From contig CAKUCE010000220.1 in assembly GCA_934643535.1 (NCBI GenBank), forward strand, positions 1-5,265: DNA of 5,265 nt, in the 5' to 3' direction. The notes under the pieces were generated by a model. That model saw only the letters and a list, made by a program, of their open reading frames with translations. It made no database searches and was not told the DNA's origin. The position numbers and the translations under genes were made by a program. This DNA comes from an uncultured Clostridia bacterium (GTDB lineage: Bacteria; Bacillota; Clostridia; Christensenellales; Aristaeellaceae). This document shows positions 1 through 5,265 of the stretch, in pieces. Each line of letters begins with the position of its first letter. The first letter of the stretch is position 1.

Positions 1-62
1 GTCCAATGGATGAGAAATAAATGGAATAGCCTCTTATTTTGTGATGCTCTTTTTTGCTGTAC

Positions 63-91
63 CTTACATTGGGGGCCAATGTAAATATAGA
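63..91 (+). promoter_or_regulatory. Candidate promoter of the transporter operon
   Basis: A possible sigma-A-type promoter: -35 CTTACA (63-68, four of six matches to TTGACA), a 17-nt spacer, then -10 TATAGA (86-91, four of six matches to TATAAT). This would start transcription near 98, just upstream of the ribosome binding site at 106-111. The surrounding AT-rich stretch contrasts with the GC-rich genes, as expected for a promoter region. The match is by eye and moderate; the spacing is the strongest point in its favour. A perfect inverted repeat (64-84) fills the spacer. Confidence 0.4.
64..84. promoter_or_regulatory. Perfect inverted repeat, putative operator
   Basis: The left arm TTACATTGG (64-72) is the exact reverse complement of the right arm CCAATGTAA (76-84), with centre GGG. 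A 9+9 bp perfect palindrome with a 3-nt centre is typical of a dimeric repressor or activator site. It lies between and partly over the candidate -35 and -10 elements, where a bound protein would block RNA polymerase. There is no T-run after it, so it is not a terminator. The regulator is not in the window, and the motif does not match the CcpA cre consensus. Confidence 0.55.
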
Positions 92-105
92 ACTTCAACA
101 TTAAA

Positions 106-111
106 AGGAGG
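106..111 (+). promoter_or_regulatory. Ribosome binding site for the binding protein
   Basis: AGGAGG, a full Shine-Dalgarno match, lies 10 nt before ATG 122. It fixes the start at 122 rather than the in-frame ATG at 41, which would add 27 residues ahead of an otherwise textbook signal peptide. Confidence 0.85.
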
Positions 112-121
112 AACCTGTCTC

Positions 122-1168
122 ATGAAGAAAATCGTCTCTCTGGTACTGTGCATCGCGATGCTCCTTTGCGTCGCTCCCGCCGCTCTGGCCGTGAACGAGG
201 ACGTTACCGGCACCGTTATGATCTACACCTCGATGTACCAGTTCGTCATCGATATGATGGACGAAGCCCTGAAGGCCGAATTCCCCAACCTGACCCCGGG
301 CAACGACGGCTCCTTCTTCTTCTATGGCGGCACCGGCTCCCTGCAGACCAAGCTGGCCGGCGAAATGGAAACCGGTACGCTGGGCTGCGACATGATGCTG
401 GTGGCCGAGCCCGCCTACAGCCTGGAGCTGAAGGAAGGCGGCTGGCTGCACAGCTACGACACCCCCGTCAAGGAAAGCCTGCGCTTCCCCTATGACGAGG
501 AAGGCTACTGGTACCCTGTGCGCGTGTGCAACATGGTGCTGGCCTACAACCCCGAGCTTAAGACCCCCGAAGAGCTGCCCAAGACCTTCAAGGAGTTTGC
601 CGAGGATCCCAGCCTGAAGGGCCGTATCTCCATGGGCAACCCTCTGACCTCCGGCACCACCATGGCGGCCGTGGCCAGCCTGAGCGACAAGTACGGCTAT
701 GAGTACTTCACCGCCCTGGGCAACAACGACGTGATGATCGAATCCGGCTCCACCGCTCTGGCCAAGCTGCAGACCGGCGAGTGCGACGTGATCATGATTC
801 TGGAGGAGTCCGTGCTGAAGGAGCGCAAGGAAAACGGCTCCAAGATCGCCTGCATCTATCCCGACGACGGCGTCATCCTGATCCCCTCCACCGTCATGAC
901 CGTGGCGGAGGATCGCAGCGCCAACCTGAACATCGAGGCCTGCGAAGCCATCACCGATTACCTGCTGAGCGCGGAAGGCCAGAAATTCATGGTGGAGGGC
1001 TACATGCACTCCGTTATGAAGGGCTTCCCCGAGGTTCCCTTCGATTCCGTGGACACCGACGGCCTGATCGAGAAGGACATGGGCGTTGACTGGGTGCGCT
1101 GCTACACCATGCGCGACGAGATCCGCACCAAGTTCCAGGAGGCCGTTACCATCCCTGAAAAAAAGTAA
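122..1168 (+). CDS. ABC importer substrate-binding protein (Fbp/Afu/Phn-like)
   Basis: A 348-residue extracellular solute-binding protein, the usual length for the family. The N-terminus is a Sec signal peptide: Lys2-Lys3, a hydrophobic core and a good signal peptidase I site after Ala-Leu-Ala (residues 21-23). C10 and C16 are each preceded by Leu, so no acceptable lipobox is visible. The mature protein opens with a strand and helix typical of ferric/phosphonate/hexose-phosphate binding proteins (YTSMYQ, 35-40). It then has GGTGS (69-73), a hinge strand ending in AYNP, a D-P-x-L-K-G region and SGTT (177-180). These Gly/Ser/Thr loops resemble those that hold phosphate-like groups (inference). 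The Tyr-Tyr pair of ferric-binding proteins is not seen; the comparable stretch after C221-D222 reads LEES (227-230). It is first in an operon with its permease and ATPase. Family assignment is solid; the substrate is unknown, with phosphonate, sugar phosphate or a cationic solute all possible. Confidence 0.95.
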   Translation: MKKIVSLVLCIAMLLCVAPAALAVNEDVTGTVMIYTSMYQFVIDMMDEALKAEFPNLTPGNDGSFFFYGGTGSLQTKLAGEMETGTLGCDMMLVAEPAYSLELKEGGWLHSYDTPVKESLRFPYDEEGYWYPVRVCNMVLAYNPELKTPEELPKTFKEFAEDPSLKGRISMGNPLTSGTTMAAVASLSDKYGYEYFTALGNNDVMIESGSTALAKLQTGECDVIMILEESVLKERKENGSKIACIYPDDGVILIPSTVMTVAEDRSANLNIEACEAITDYLLSAEGQKFMVEGYMHSVMKGFPEVPFDSVDTDGLIEKDMGVDWVRCYTMRDEIRTKFQEAVTIPEKK

Positions 1169-1200
1169 ATCCGGTTAACGCAAATCGCAAAGGGTGAATA

Positions 1201-1241
1201 AGGCGCCGCCGCTGCAGCCGACGAACGATGCGGCTCCGCCT
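1201..1241 (+). other. Imperfect stem-loop in the binding protein-permease gap
   Basis: AGGCG (1201-1205) pairs with CGCCT (1237-1241). After a symmetric 2x2 internal loop, GCCGC (1208-1212) pairs with GCGGC (1230-1234), leaving a 17-nt loop. This is the first of three stem-loops in the gap. No T-run follows, so it is not an intrinsic terminator. The large loop makes it the weakest of the three. Confidence 0.4.
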
Positions 1242-1262
1242 GATCCTACCGACATGCCAAAT

Positions 1263-1293
1263 GGGGGAAGTTGTCCTGACGGCGGCTTCCCCC
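1263..1293 (+). other. Strong RNA hairpin between binding-protein and permease genes
   Basis: GGGGGAAG (1263-1270) and CTTCCCCC (1286-1293) are perfectly complementary. The stem continues inward to 13 pairs using G-U wobbles, leaving loop CTGAC (1276-1280). No T-run follows, so full termination is unlikely. A hairpin here could protect the 3' end of the binding-protein message and allow more of it than of the permease, as is common in importer operons. The right arm can alternatively pair with the permease ribosome binding site (GGGGAG, 1321-1326), so a role in translation control is possible. Confidence 0.7.
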
Positions 1294-1304
1294 TGTCGTA
1301 TAAC
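1276..1304 (+). promoter_or_regulatory. Possible internal promoter for permease and ATPase
   Basis: A candidate -35 CTGACG (1276-1281, four of six matches) and -10 TATAAC (1299-1304, five of six) are separated by exactly 17 nt. Transcription would begin near 1311, giving a short leader into the permease start at 1335. The -35 overlaps the loop of the hairpin at 1263-1293, and the -10 overlaps a short 5-bp hairpin at 1295-1307 (GTCGT, ATA, ACGAC). The match may be chance. Confidence 0.3.
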
Positions 1305-1320
1305 GACCAATCAACATACT

Positions 1321-1326
1321 GGGGAG
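1321..1326 (+). promoter_or_regulatory. Ribosome binding site for the permease
   Basis: GGGGAG lies 8 nt before ATG 1335. The reading frame is open back to a GTG at 1194, but that codon has only AAAGG immediately against it and would add a 47-residue Pro/Asp-rich tail translated from the hairpin region. This site therefore decides the start at 1335. Confidence 0.75.
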
Positions 1327-1334
1327 TGCTGTTC

Positions 1335-3836
1335 ATGCAGACACAGCTTCAACGAAGCAAACATGATCCAACCGAAACCCGGTGCAAGCTCACGCTGCTG
1401 ATCCTGTTCCTGCTGGGCGCGGCGCTGATTCTGGGCGGCTTCTGGGGAATCCGGCAGTTTCAGCAGTCCGGCTTCGATCAGGAGGTGGGCTACCGGTATA
1501 TCCAAAAGCTGTCCGGCGAAGTGGAAAGCCTGTATACCCAGTCCATCCAGCCGGTCATGGCCGGGCTGACGGACGCGGAGCGGGAAGCCCTGACCCGTCA
1601 GGCTGCGGGCCTTTTGAAGGAAAACTGGACGGCGGCCGCCAAGGCCGACCAAAGCGCCCGGGCCGACGCGATGCTGTCCGGCCTGGAGGGCGACAAGCTC
1701 CAGCAGAAAACCATGGAGCTTCTTTCCATGACCTATTCGCTGGGCGGGCCCAAGGTGGCTTCCGCCGAAAAGAAGCAGCTGGCCCAATGGACGGACGCAG
1801 AACGGGACGCGAACCGGCTGGCCCTGCTCCGGGCGGTGCTGGACGAAGGCGCGCCGCTGCCGCAGGCCGTGGCTTCCGCCGTGGGCGACCTGACCGGCTC
1901 CGACCGGGCCGCCGCGCTGATGCAGCTGTTTCTGGTCAGCGCCAACGCCCAGAACGAGCCCCTGCCCACCGACTATGTGAACGGCCTGAAAAAAGCGGCC
2001 CGCAATGCCGAGGCCCGCATCGCCGCCTATGAAATGACGGCGGACGGCTCCGTCTCCCTTCTTTCTCAAGTATTGATTTCTCACAGCCGCACGGCCATCC
2101 TGCTGGGCGTCCTGCTGGCGCTGGACATCGCGCTGCTGTTCCTGATGCTGTATAAAGACCACAGCTGGCATCTGGATTTCAAGTGGGCTATTATCCTCCT
2201 TATTGTGGATTTCATGCTGGTCTTCCAGGTGCTGCCCATGGTGTATCTGATCATCAAGGCCTTCTTCCCGGAGGGCAGCTTTACCTTCGACGTCTTCCAG
2301 CGCCTGTACACCTACCAGATGAACCTGGGCGCGCTGAAGAACACCCTCATCGCCGCCACCGTCACCATGGTGCTGGGCACGCTGATCGCCTTCCCGCTGG
2401 CGTGGCTGGTGGGCCGCACCAACCTGTTTGGCAAAAAGTTCTTCCGCTCCCTGTTCGTGCTGACGTACATGGTGCCCCCCTACGTGGGCGCCATGGCGTG
2501 GCTGCGGCTGCTGAACCCCAACGTGGGCACCATGAACCAGTTCTTCCGCCTGCTCTTCGGTCTGGGCGATACCCCCGGCCCGCTGAACATCTACACGCTG
2601 GGCGGCCTGATCTGGGTGCTGACCACGTTCTATTATCCCTACGCCTTCATCACCATCTCCCGGGCCATGGAGAAGATGGATCCCAGCCTGGAGGAGGCCA
2701 GCCGCATTTCCGGCGCGTCCCCCCTGCTGACGGTGTTCCGCGTCACCCTGCCCATGATGACCCCCAGCCTGATCGCCGGCGCGCTGCTGGTGTTCGTGGC
2801 GGCCATGAGCTGCTACGGCATCCCCTCCATTATCGGCGCGCCGGGCAAGGTGCATACCGTCACCACCCGCATCATCGAGTACAACGGTCTGGGGGCGCAG
2901 GGCATCAGCGACGCTACCGGTCTGGCGGTCTTTCTGATGGCGCTGGCCATCCTGATCCTCTACCTGAGCGACTTCGTGGTGGCCCGAAAGCAGTACATCA
3001 CCGTATCCGGCAAATCCACCCGGCCCAACATCGTGGATCTGGGCAAGTGGCGCGTTCCGCTGACGGTGCTGGTAAGCCTGTTCGCCACCATCGTGGTGCT
3101 GATTCCCTTCGCCACCATCCTGACCACCTCCTTTAAGATCGACGTGGGCAAGTCCCTCTTCGACCCGGAGAACTTCACCCTGACCCAGTGGCAGACCATT
3201 TTCTCCCGCTCGGAGACCATCAGCTGCCTGAAGAACAGCCTGATCTTCGGCGTGATTACCGCCAGCGTGGGCATCGTGGTGGCCTGCACCATGTCCTACC
3301 TGCTGCAGCGTACCCGGATCCGCGGCCGCAAGCTGCCGGACTTCCTCATCACCCTTGGCTCCGGCACCCCCTCCGTGGTTATCGCGCTGGGCCTGATCAT
3401 GACCATGAAGGGCGACTTCGGCGTGAACATCTACAACACGGCCTATATCATGATCGTGGCCTACCTCATCAAATACCTGATGATGGGCATGCGTACCGTG
3501 GTCAGCGCCATGAGCCAGATCCACGTCTCGCTGGAGGAATGCAGCCAGATCTCCGGCGCCAGCTGGACCCGCACCATGCTCAAGATCACCGGCCCCCTGA
3601 TCTTCCCCTCCATCGCCGCGGGCTGGTTCCTGATCTTCATCCCCAGCTTCTATGAGCTGAGCATGACCACGCTGCTCTATTCCAACTCCACCAAGACCAT
3701 CGGCTTCCAGCTGTACGAATACTGGACCTTCACCAGCCAGCCCCAGAGCTGCGCCATGGCCTTCGGTATTCTGATGATCGTCGTCGCCCTGAACTTCCTG
3801 CTCAACAAGCTCACCAAGGGCGAGTTCTCGATCTGA
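1335..3836 (+). CDS. Fused two-domain ABC permease with extra N-terminal extracytoplasmic module
   Basis: An 833-residue integral membrane permease forming the whole transport channel in one chain. Residues 19-39 are a first membrane helix preceded by basic residues (N-terminus inside). Residues 40-250 are hydrophilic, Ala/Gln/Glu-rich and probably helical, and should lie outside. Residues 253-273 are a second helix. Two six-helix permease halves follow, about 284-590 and 595-830. Each half has a coupling loop for the ATPase: EEASRISGAS...LP (453-473), and EECSQISGAS...GP (734-754), where Ala is Cys and Leu is Gly. Each half also shows the L-K-N-[TS]-L entry motif (334-338 and 632-636). The two-half fusion is typical of Fbp/Afu-type permeases. 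The extra N-terminal module of about 280 residues makes this protein clearly longer than the roughly 500-550 residues of plain fused FbpB-type permeases. I do not recognise the module. Its partners are the binding protein upstream and the ATPase downstream. Confidence 0.95.
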   Translation: MQTQLQRSKHDPTETRCKLTLLILFLLGAALILGGFWGIRQFQQSGFDQEVGYRYIQKLSGEVESLYTQSIQPVMAGLTDAEREALTRQAAGLLKENWTAAAKADQSARADAMLSGLEGDKLQQKTMELLSMTYSLGGPKVASAEKKQLAQWTDAERDANRLALLRAVLDEGAPLPQAVASAVGDLTGSDRAAALMQLFLVSANAQNEPLPTDYVNGLKKAARNAEARIAAYEMTADGSVSLLSQVLISHSRTAILLGVLLALDIALLFLMLYKDHSWHLDFKWAIILLIVDFMLVFQVLPMVYLIIKAFFPEGSFTFDVFQRLYTYQMNLGALKNTLIAATVTMVLGTLIAFPLAWLVGRTNLFGKKFFRSLFVLTYMVPPYVGAMAWLRLLNPNVGTMNQFFRLLFGLGDTPGPLNIYTLGGLIWVLTTFYYPYAFITISRAMEKMDPSLEEASRISGASPLLTVFRVTLPMMTPSLIAGALLVFVAAMSCYGIPSIIGAPGKVHTVTTRIIEYNGLGAQGISDATGLAVFLMALAILILYLSDFVVARKQYITVSGKSTRPNIVDLGKWRVPLTVLVSLFATIVVLIPFATILTTSFKIDVGKSLFDPENFTLTQWQTIFSRSETISCLKNSLIFGVITASVGIVVACTMSYLLQRTRIRGRKLPDFLITLGSGTPSVVIALGLIMTMKGDFGVNIYNTAYIMIVAYLIKYLMMGMRTVVSAMSQIHVSLEECSQISGASWTRTMLKITGPLIFPSIAAGWFLIFIPSFYELSMTTLLYSNSTKTIGFQLYEYWTFTSQPQSCAMAFGILMIVVALNFLLNKLTKGEFSI

Positions 3837-3945
3837 TTTACGTCAGCCGTTCCATTCCATCTTAAAACCCCCCTTCCGATTGATATGACCCCTCTTGCCG
3901 CCGGTCGACAAGGCTCGAACCAAGTGCAAAGGGATTTCCCACAAA

Positions 3946-3951
3946 AAGGAG
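3946..3951 (+). promoter_or_regulatory. Ribosome binding site for the ATPase
   Basis: AAGGAG after a run of A lies 8 nt before ATG 3960. It selects this start over the in-frame ATG at 3885, whose 25 extra residues would precede the normal beta strand that opens ABC ATPases. The gap from the permease stop (3837-3959) otherwise shows only a weak bulged hairpin at 3903-3921 and no promoter or terminator I can support. Confidence 0.85.
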
Positions 3952-3959
3952 TTGGAATC

Positions 3960-5039
3960 ATGTCCAGCGTAACCATTCAGAATGTAACCAAGACCTTCGG
4001 CAATACCACGGTGCTGGAAAACTTCGACGCCGTGTTCGCCGACGGCGAATTCATTACCCTGCTGGGCCCGTCGGGCTGCGGCAAAACCACTATGCTGCGC
4101 ATCATCGCGGGCTTTGAAAAGCCCACCAGCGGCAGCGTGCTTTTCGACGACCGGGTCGTTTCCTCCGACAAGGTGTTCATCCCCCCGGAAAAGCGCGACA
4201 TCGGCATGGTGTTCCAGAGCTACGCCGTGTGGCCCCACATGACCGTATTCGACAACGTGGCCTATCCGCTGCAGATCAAGAAAGTGGACAAAGCCGCCAT
4301 CAAGCAGAAGGTGGAGCGCGTGCTGGACGTGGTGCATCTGGCCCAGTACCGGGACCGCATTCCCAGCCAGCTTTCCGGCGGCCAGCAGCAGCGCGTCGCG
4401 CTGGCCCGCGCGCTGGTAGCCGAACCCGCTCTGCTCCTTCTGGACGAGCCGCTGTCCAATCTGGACGCGAAGCTGCGCGAGAGCATGCGCTTTGAGATCA
4501 AGGACATTCAGAAGCAGTATGGCATCACGGTGGTGTACGTCACCCACGACCAGACCGAAGCCATGGCCATGAGCGACCGCATTGTAGTCATCAACAAGGG
4601 CGTCATCCAGCAGGTGGGTTCGCCCAAGGTGATCTACAACGAGCCTGCCAATCCGTTCATTGCGGATTTTGTGGGCAAGATCGAGTTCCTGGAGGGCCAT
4701 GTGGAGGCTGGCTGCATCGCGCTGGAGGGCTGCGGCCAGAAGCTGCCCTACGAGGGCGACGCCAAGGGCGACGTGATCGTGGGCGTTCGTCCCGAGCATG
4801 TGAAGTACGCCGAGGCAGGCAAGGGCACGCTGCACGGCGTGGTGAAGAGCCACTTCTATTTGGGCGACGTGGACGACTGCCGCATCGATCTGGGCGGCGG
4901 CAAGGAGCTGCGCATCATTGCCGACCCCTACGAGAGCGTGGGCGTGGAAGCGGGCAAGGCCATCGAGCTGGACGTGCGCAACTTCCTCGTCTATCCCGCC
5001 GAGCAGCCCGGCGAAGACTTCCGCCGCATCCTCACCTAA
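3960..5039 (+). CDS. ABC importer ATP-binding subunit (FbpC/PotA/MalK-type)
   Basis: A 359-residue ATPase that, as a dimer on the inner membrane face, powers the importer. All core motifs are intact: Walker A GPSGCGKTT (36-44, catalytic-loop Lys42), Q-loop Gln86 in FQSYAVWPH, signature LSGGQQQR (138-145), Walker B LLLLDEP with Asp162-Glu163, D-loop SNLD (166-169) and switch His196 in VTHDQTEAM. The last 120 residues form an OB-fold/TOBE-type domain with the family hallmark GVRPEHV (275-281). Length and layout match the ferric/phosphonate/spermidine/sugar CUT1-like ATPases. It follows the permease after 123 nt in the same direction and is almost certainly its motor. The ATPase sequence does not identify the substrate; the C-terminal domain could bind a regulator but nothing visible shows that. 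Confidence 0.96.
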   Translation: MSSVTIQNVTKTFGNTTVLENFDAVFADGEFITLLGPSGCGKTTMLRIIAGFEKPTSGSVLFDDRVVSSDKVFIPPEKRDIGMVFQSYAVWPHMTVFDNVAYPLQIKKVDKAAIKQKVERVLDVVHLAQYRDRIPSQLSGGQQQRVALARALVAEPALLLLDEPLSNLDAKLRESMRFEIKDIQKQYGITVVYVTHDQTEAMAMSDRIVVINKGVIQQVGSPKVIYNEPANPFIADFVGKIEFLEGHVEAGCIALEGCGQKLPYEGDAKGDVIVGVRPEHVKYAEAGKGTLHGVVKSHFYLGDVDDCRIDLGGGKELRIIADPYESVGVEAGKAIELDVRNFLVYPAEQPGEDFRRILT

Positions 5040-5040
5040 G

Positions 5041-5088
5041 GCAGGGGCAGTGCCCCTGCACCCCGGACTGCGCGGCAAAGCCGCGCAG
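5041..5088. repeat. Two tandem perfect GC-rich hairpins after the operon
   Basis: Hairpin one: GCAGGGGCA (5041-5049) against TGCCCCTGC (5051-5059). Hairpin two: CTGCGCGGC (5068-5076) against GCCGCGCAG (5080-5088) with loop AAA. Only 8 nt separate them, and the first begins 2 nt after the ATPase stop codon. Neither is followed by a T-run. They could stabilise the 3' end of the message or belong to a dispersed palindromic repeat. Confidence 0.7.
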
Positions 5089-5127
5089 GGCTACTCGTGG
5101 GACATGCGGCTTGGCCGTTGAATTACC

Positions 5128-5152
5128 GCCGTGGCACGACAGGTGCCACGGC
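5128..5152. repeat. Third perfect hairpin, 10 bp
   Basis: GCCGTGGCAC (5128-5137) pairs exactly with GTGCCACGGC (5143-5152), loop GACAG. No T-run follows. With the two hairpins upstream and the edge hairpin at 5230-5265 it makes four perfect hairpins in about 225 nt. I see no convincing gene in 5040-5265. Confidence 0.65.
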
Positions 5153-5229
5153 TCGCGGGTCTGGTGCGATTTCCAGTATGTTGGCGTGTACAGACCGCCA
5201 TTCGGCGACGGGCCTCATGGCTCGCTGAA

Positions 5230-5265
5230 AAATGCCAGCGTGGATTTGAACCCACGCTGGCATTT
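5230..5265. terminator. Probable intrinsic terminator, possibly bidirectional, at window edge
   Basis: A perfect 14-bp stem: 5230-5243 pairs with 5252-5265 around an 8-nt loop. The left foot is preceded by A residues (5228-5232 is AAAAA) and the right foot ends TTT at the window edge, so the T-run cannot be fully seen. Read on the minus strand, the stem runs into TTTTT, so it could also end a convergent gene to the right. It lies 190 nt past the ATPase stop. The 8-nt loop is longer than usual for a terminator. Confidence 0.6.

Noticed and set aside
101..1009. Long open frame on the minus strand across the binding protein
   Set aside because: Antisense shadow with the same biased composition, and no ribosome binding site at its start that I can see.
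1263..1293. Intrinsic terminator after the binding-protein gene
   Set aside because: The hairpin is strong but is followed by TGTCGTATAACG rather than a T-run, so it is better described as a stabilising or regulatory hairpin.
1194..1334. 47-residue N-terminal extension of the permease from GTG 1194
   Set aside because: No properly spaced ribosome binding site, Pro/Asp-rich product over hairpin-forming DNA, and a good site at 1321-1326 supports ATG 1335.
1311..3524. Long open frame on the minus strand across the permease (about 737 codons)
   Set aside because: Its product is His/Gln/Gly-rich low-complexity sequence with no membrane or domain pattern, as expected from the antisense of a GC-rich gene. 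The + strand frame encodes a clear permease.
3843..5078. Long open frame on the minus strand across the ATPase (about 411 codons)
   Set aside because: Antisense shadow of a gene with every ABC ATPase motif; composition is His/Ala/Val-rich with no recognisable fold.
5123..5218. 31-codon minus-strand open frame from ATG at 5218
   Set aside because: No convincing ribosome binding site, contains the perfect hairpin 5128-5152, and no recognisable motif.
5241..5253. tRNA T-arm-like sequence on the minus strand (GGGTTCAAATCC)
   Set aside because: It is the loop and inner stem of the 14-bp hairpin. The neighbouring bases give no acceptor, anticodon or D arm, and no CCA end.
5040..5265. Open + strand frame running through the 3' region to the window edge
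   Set aside because: No start codon with a ribosome binding site, and the DNA is dominated by perfect palindromes, so coding is not supported. Sequence beyond the window would be needed to revisit this.

Overview
The window carries one complete, compact ABC importer operon on the + strand: an extracellular solute-binding protein (122-1168), a fused double-domain permease (1335-3836) and an ATPase with a MalK/PotA-type C-terminal domain (3960-5039). The three parts belong to the broad Fbp/Afu/Phn/Pot importer group (ferric ion, hexose phosphate, phosphonate or polyamine type). The GC-rich coding sequence, strong AGGAGG-type ribosome binding sites and the protein style suggest a GC-rich member of the Clostridia, probably gut-associated. 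That placement is inferred from sequence character, not from any marker gene.

Layout. Positions 1-121 are AT-rich and non-coding. They hold a plausible sigma-A-type promoter whose -35/-10 region contains a perfect 9-bp inverted repeat with a 3-nt centre (64-84), a good operator candidate. The binding-protein gene follows. A 166-nt gap (1169-1334) then carries three successive stem-loops and a possible internal promoter before the permease gene. A 123-nt gap with no clear structure separates the permease from the ATPase. The 3' end (5040-5265) has no convincing gene. It holds three perfect GC-rich hairpins and a 14-bp perfect hairpin at the right edge that looks like a transcription terminator, possibly bidirectional.

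How it should work. The binding protein captures a solute outside the membrane and delivers it to the single-chain permease (two 6-helix halves, each with its own EAA coupling loop). Two copies of the ATPase would power import. The substrate cannot be assigned. The Tyr-Tyr pair of ferric-binding proteins is not visible where I would expect it and is replaced by acidic residues. Gly/Ser/Thr-rich loops of the kind that bind phosphate or phosphonate groups are present. No catabolic or regulatory gene lies in the window to settle the question.

The main oddities are the permease's extra N-terminal membrane-anchored extracytoplasmic module of about 210 residues, the lack of a lipoprotein anchor on the binding protein, the structured gap between binding protein and permease, and the hairpin cluster downstream. 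I found no new defence system, CRISPR array, RNA gene or mobile element.
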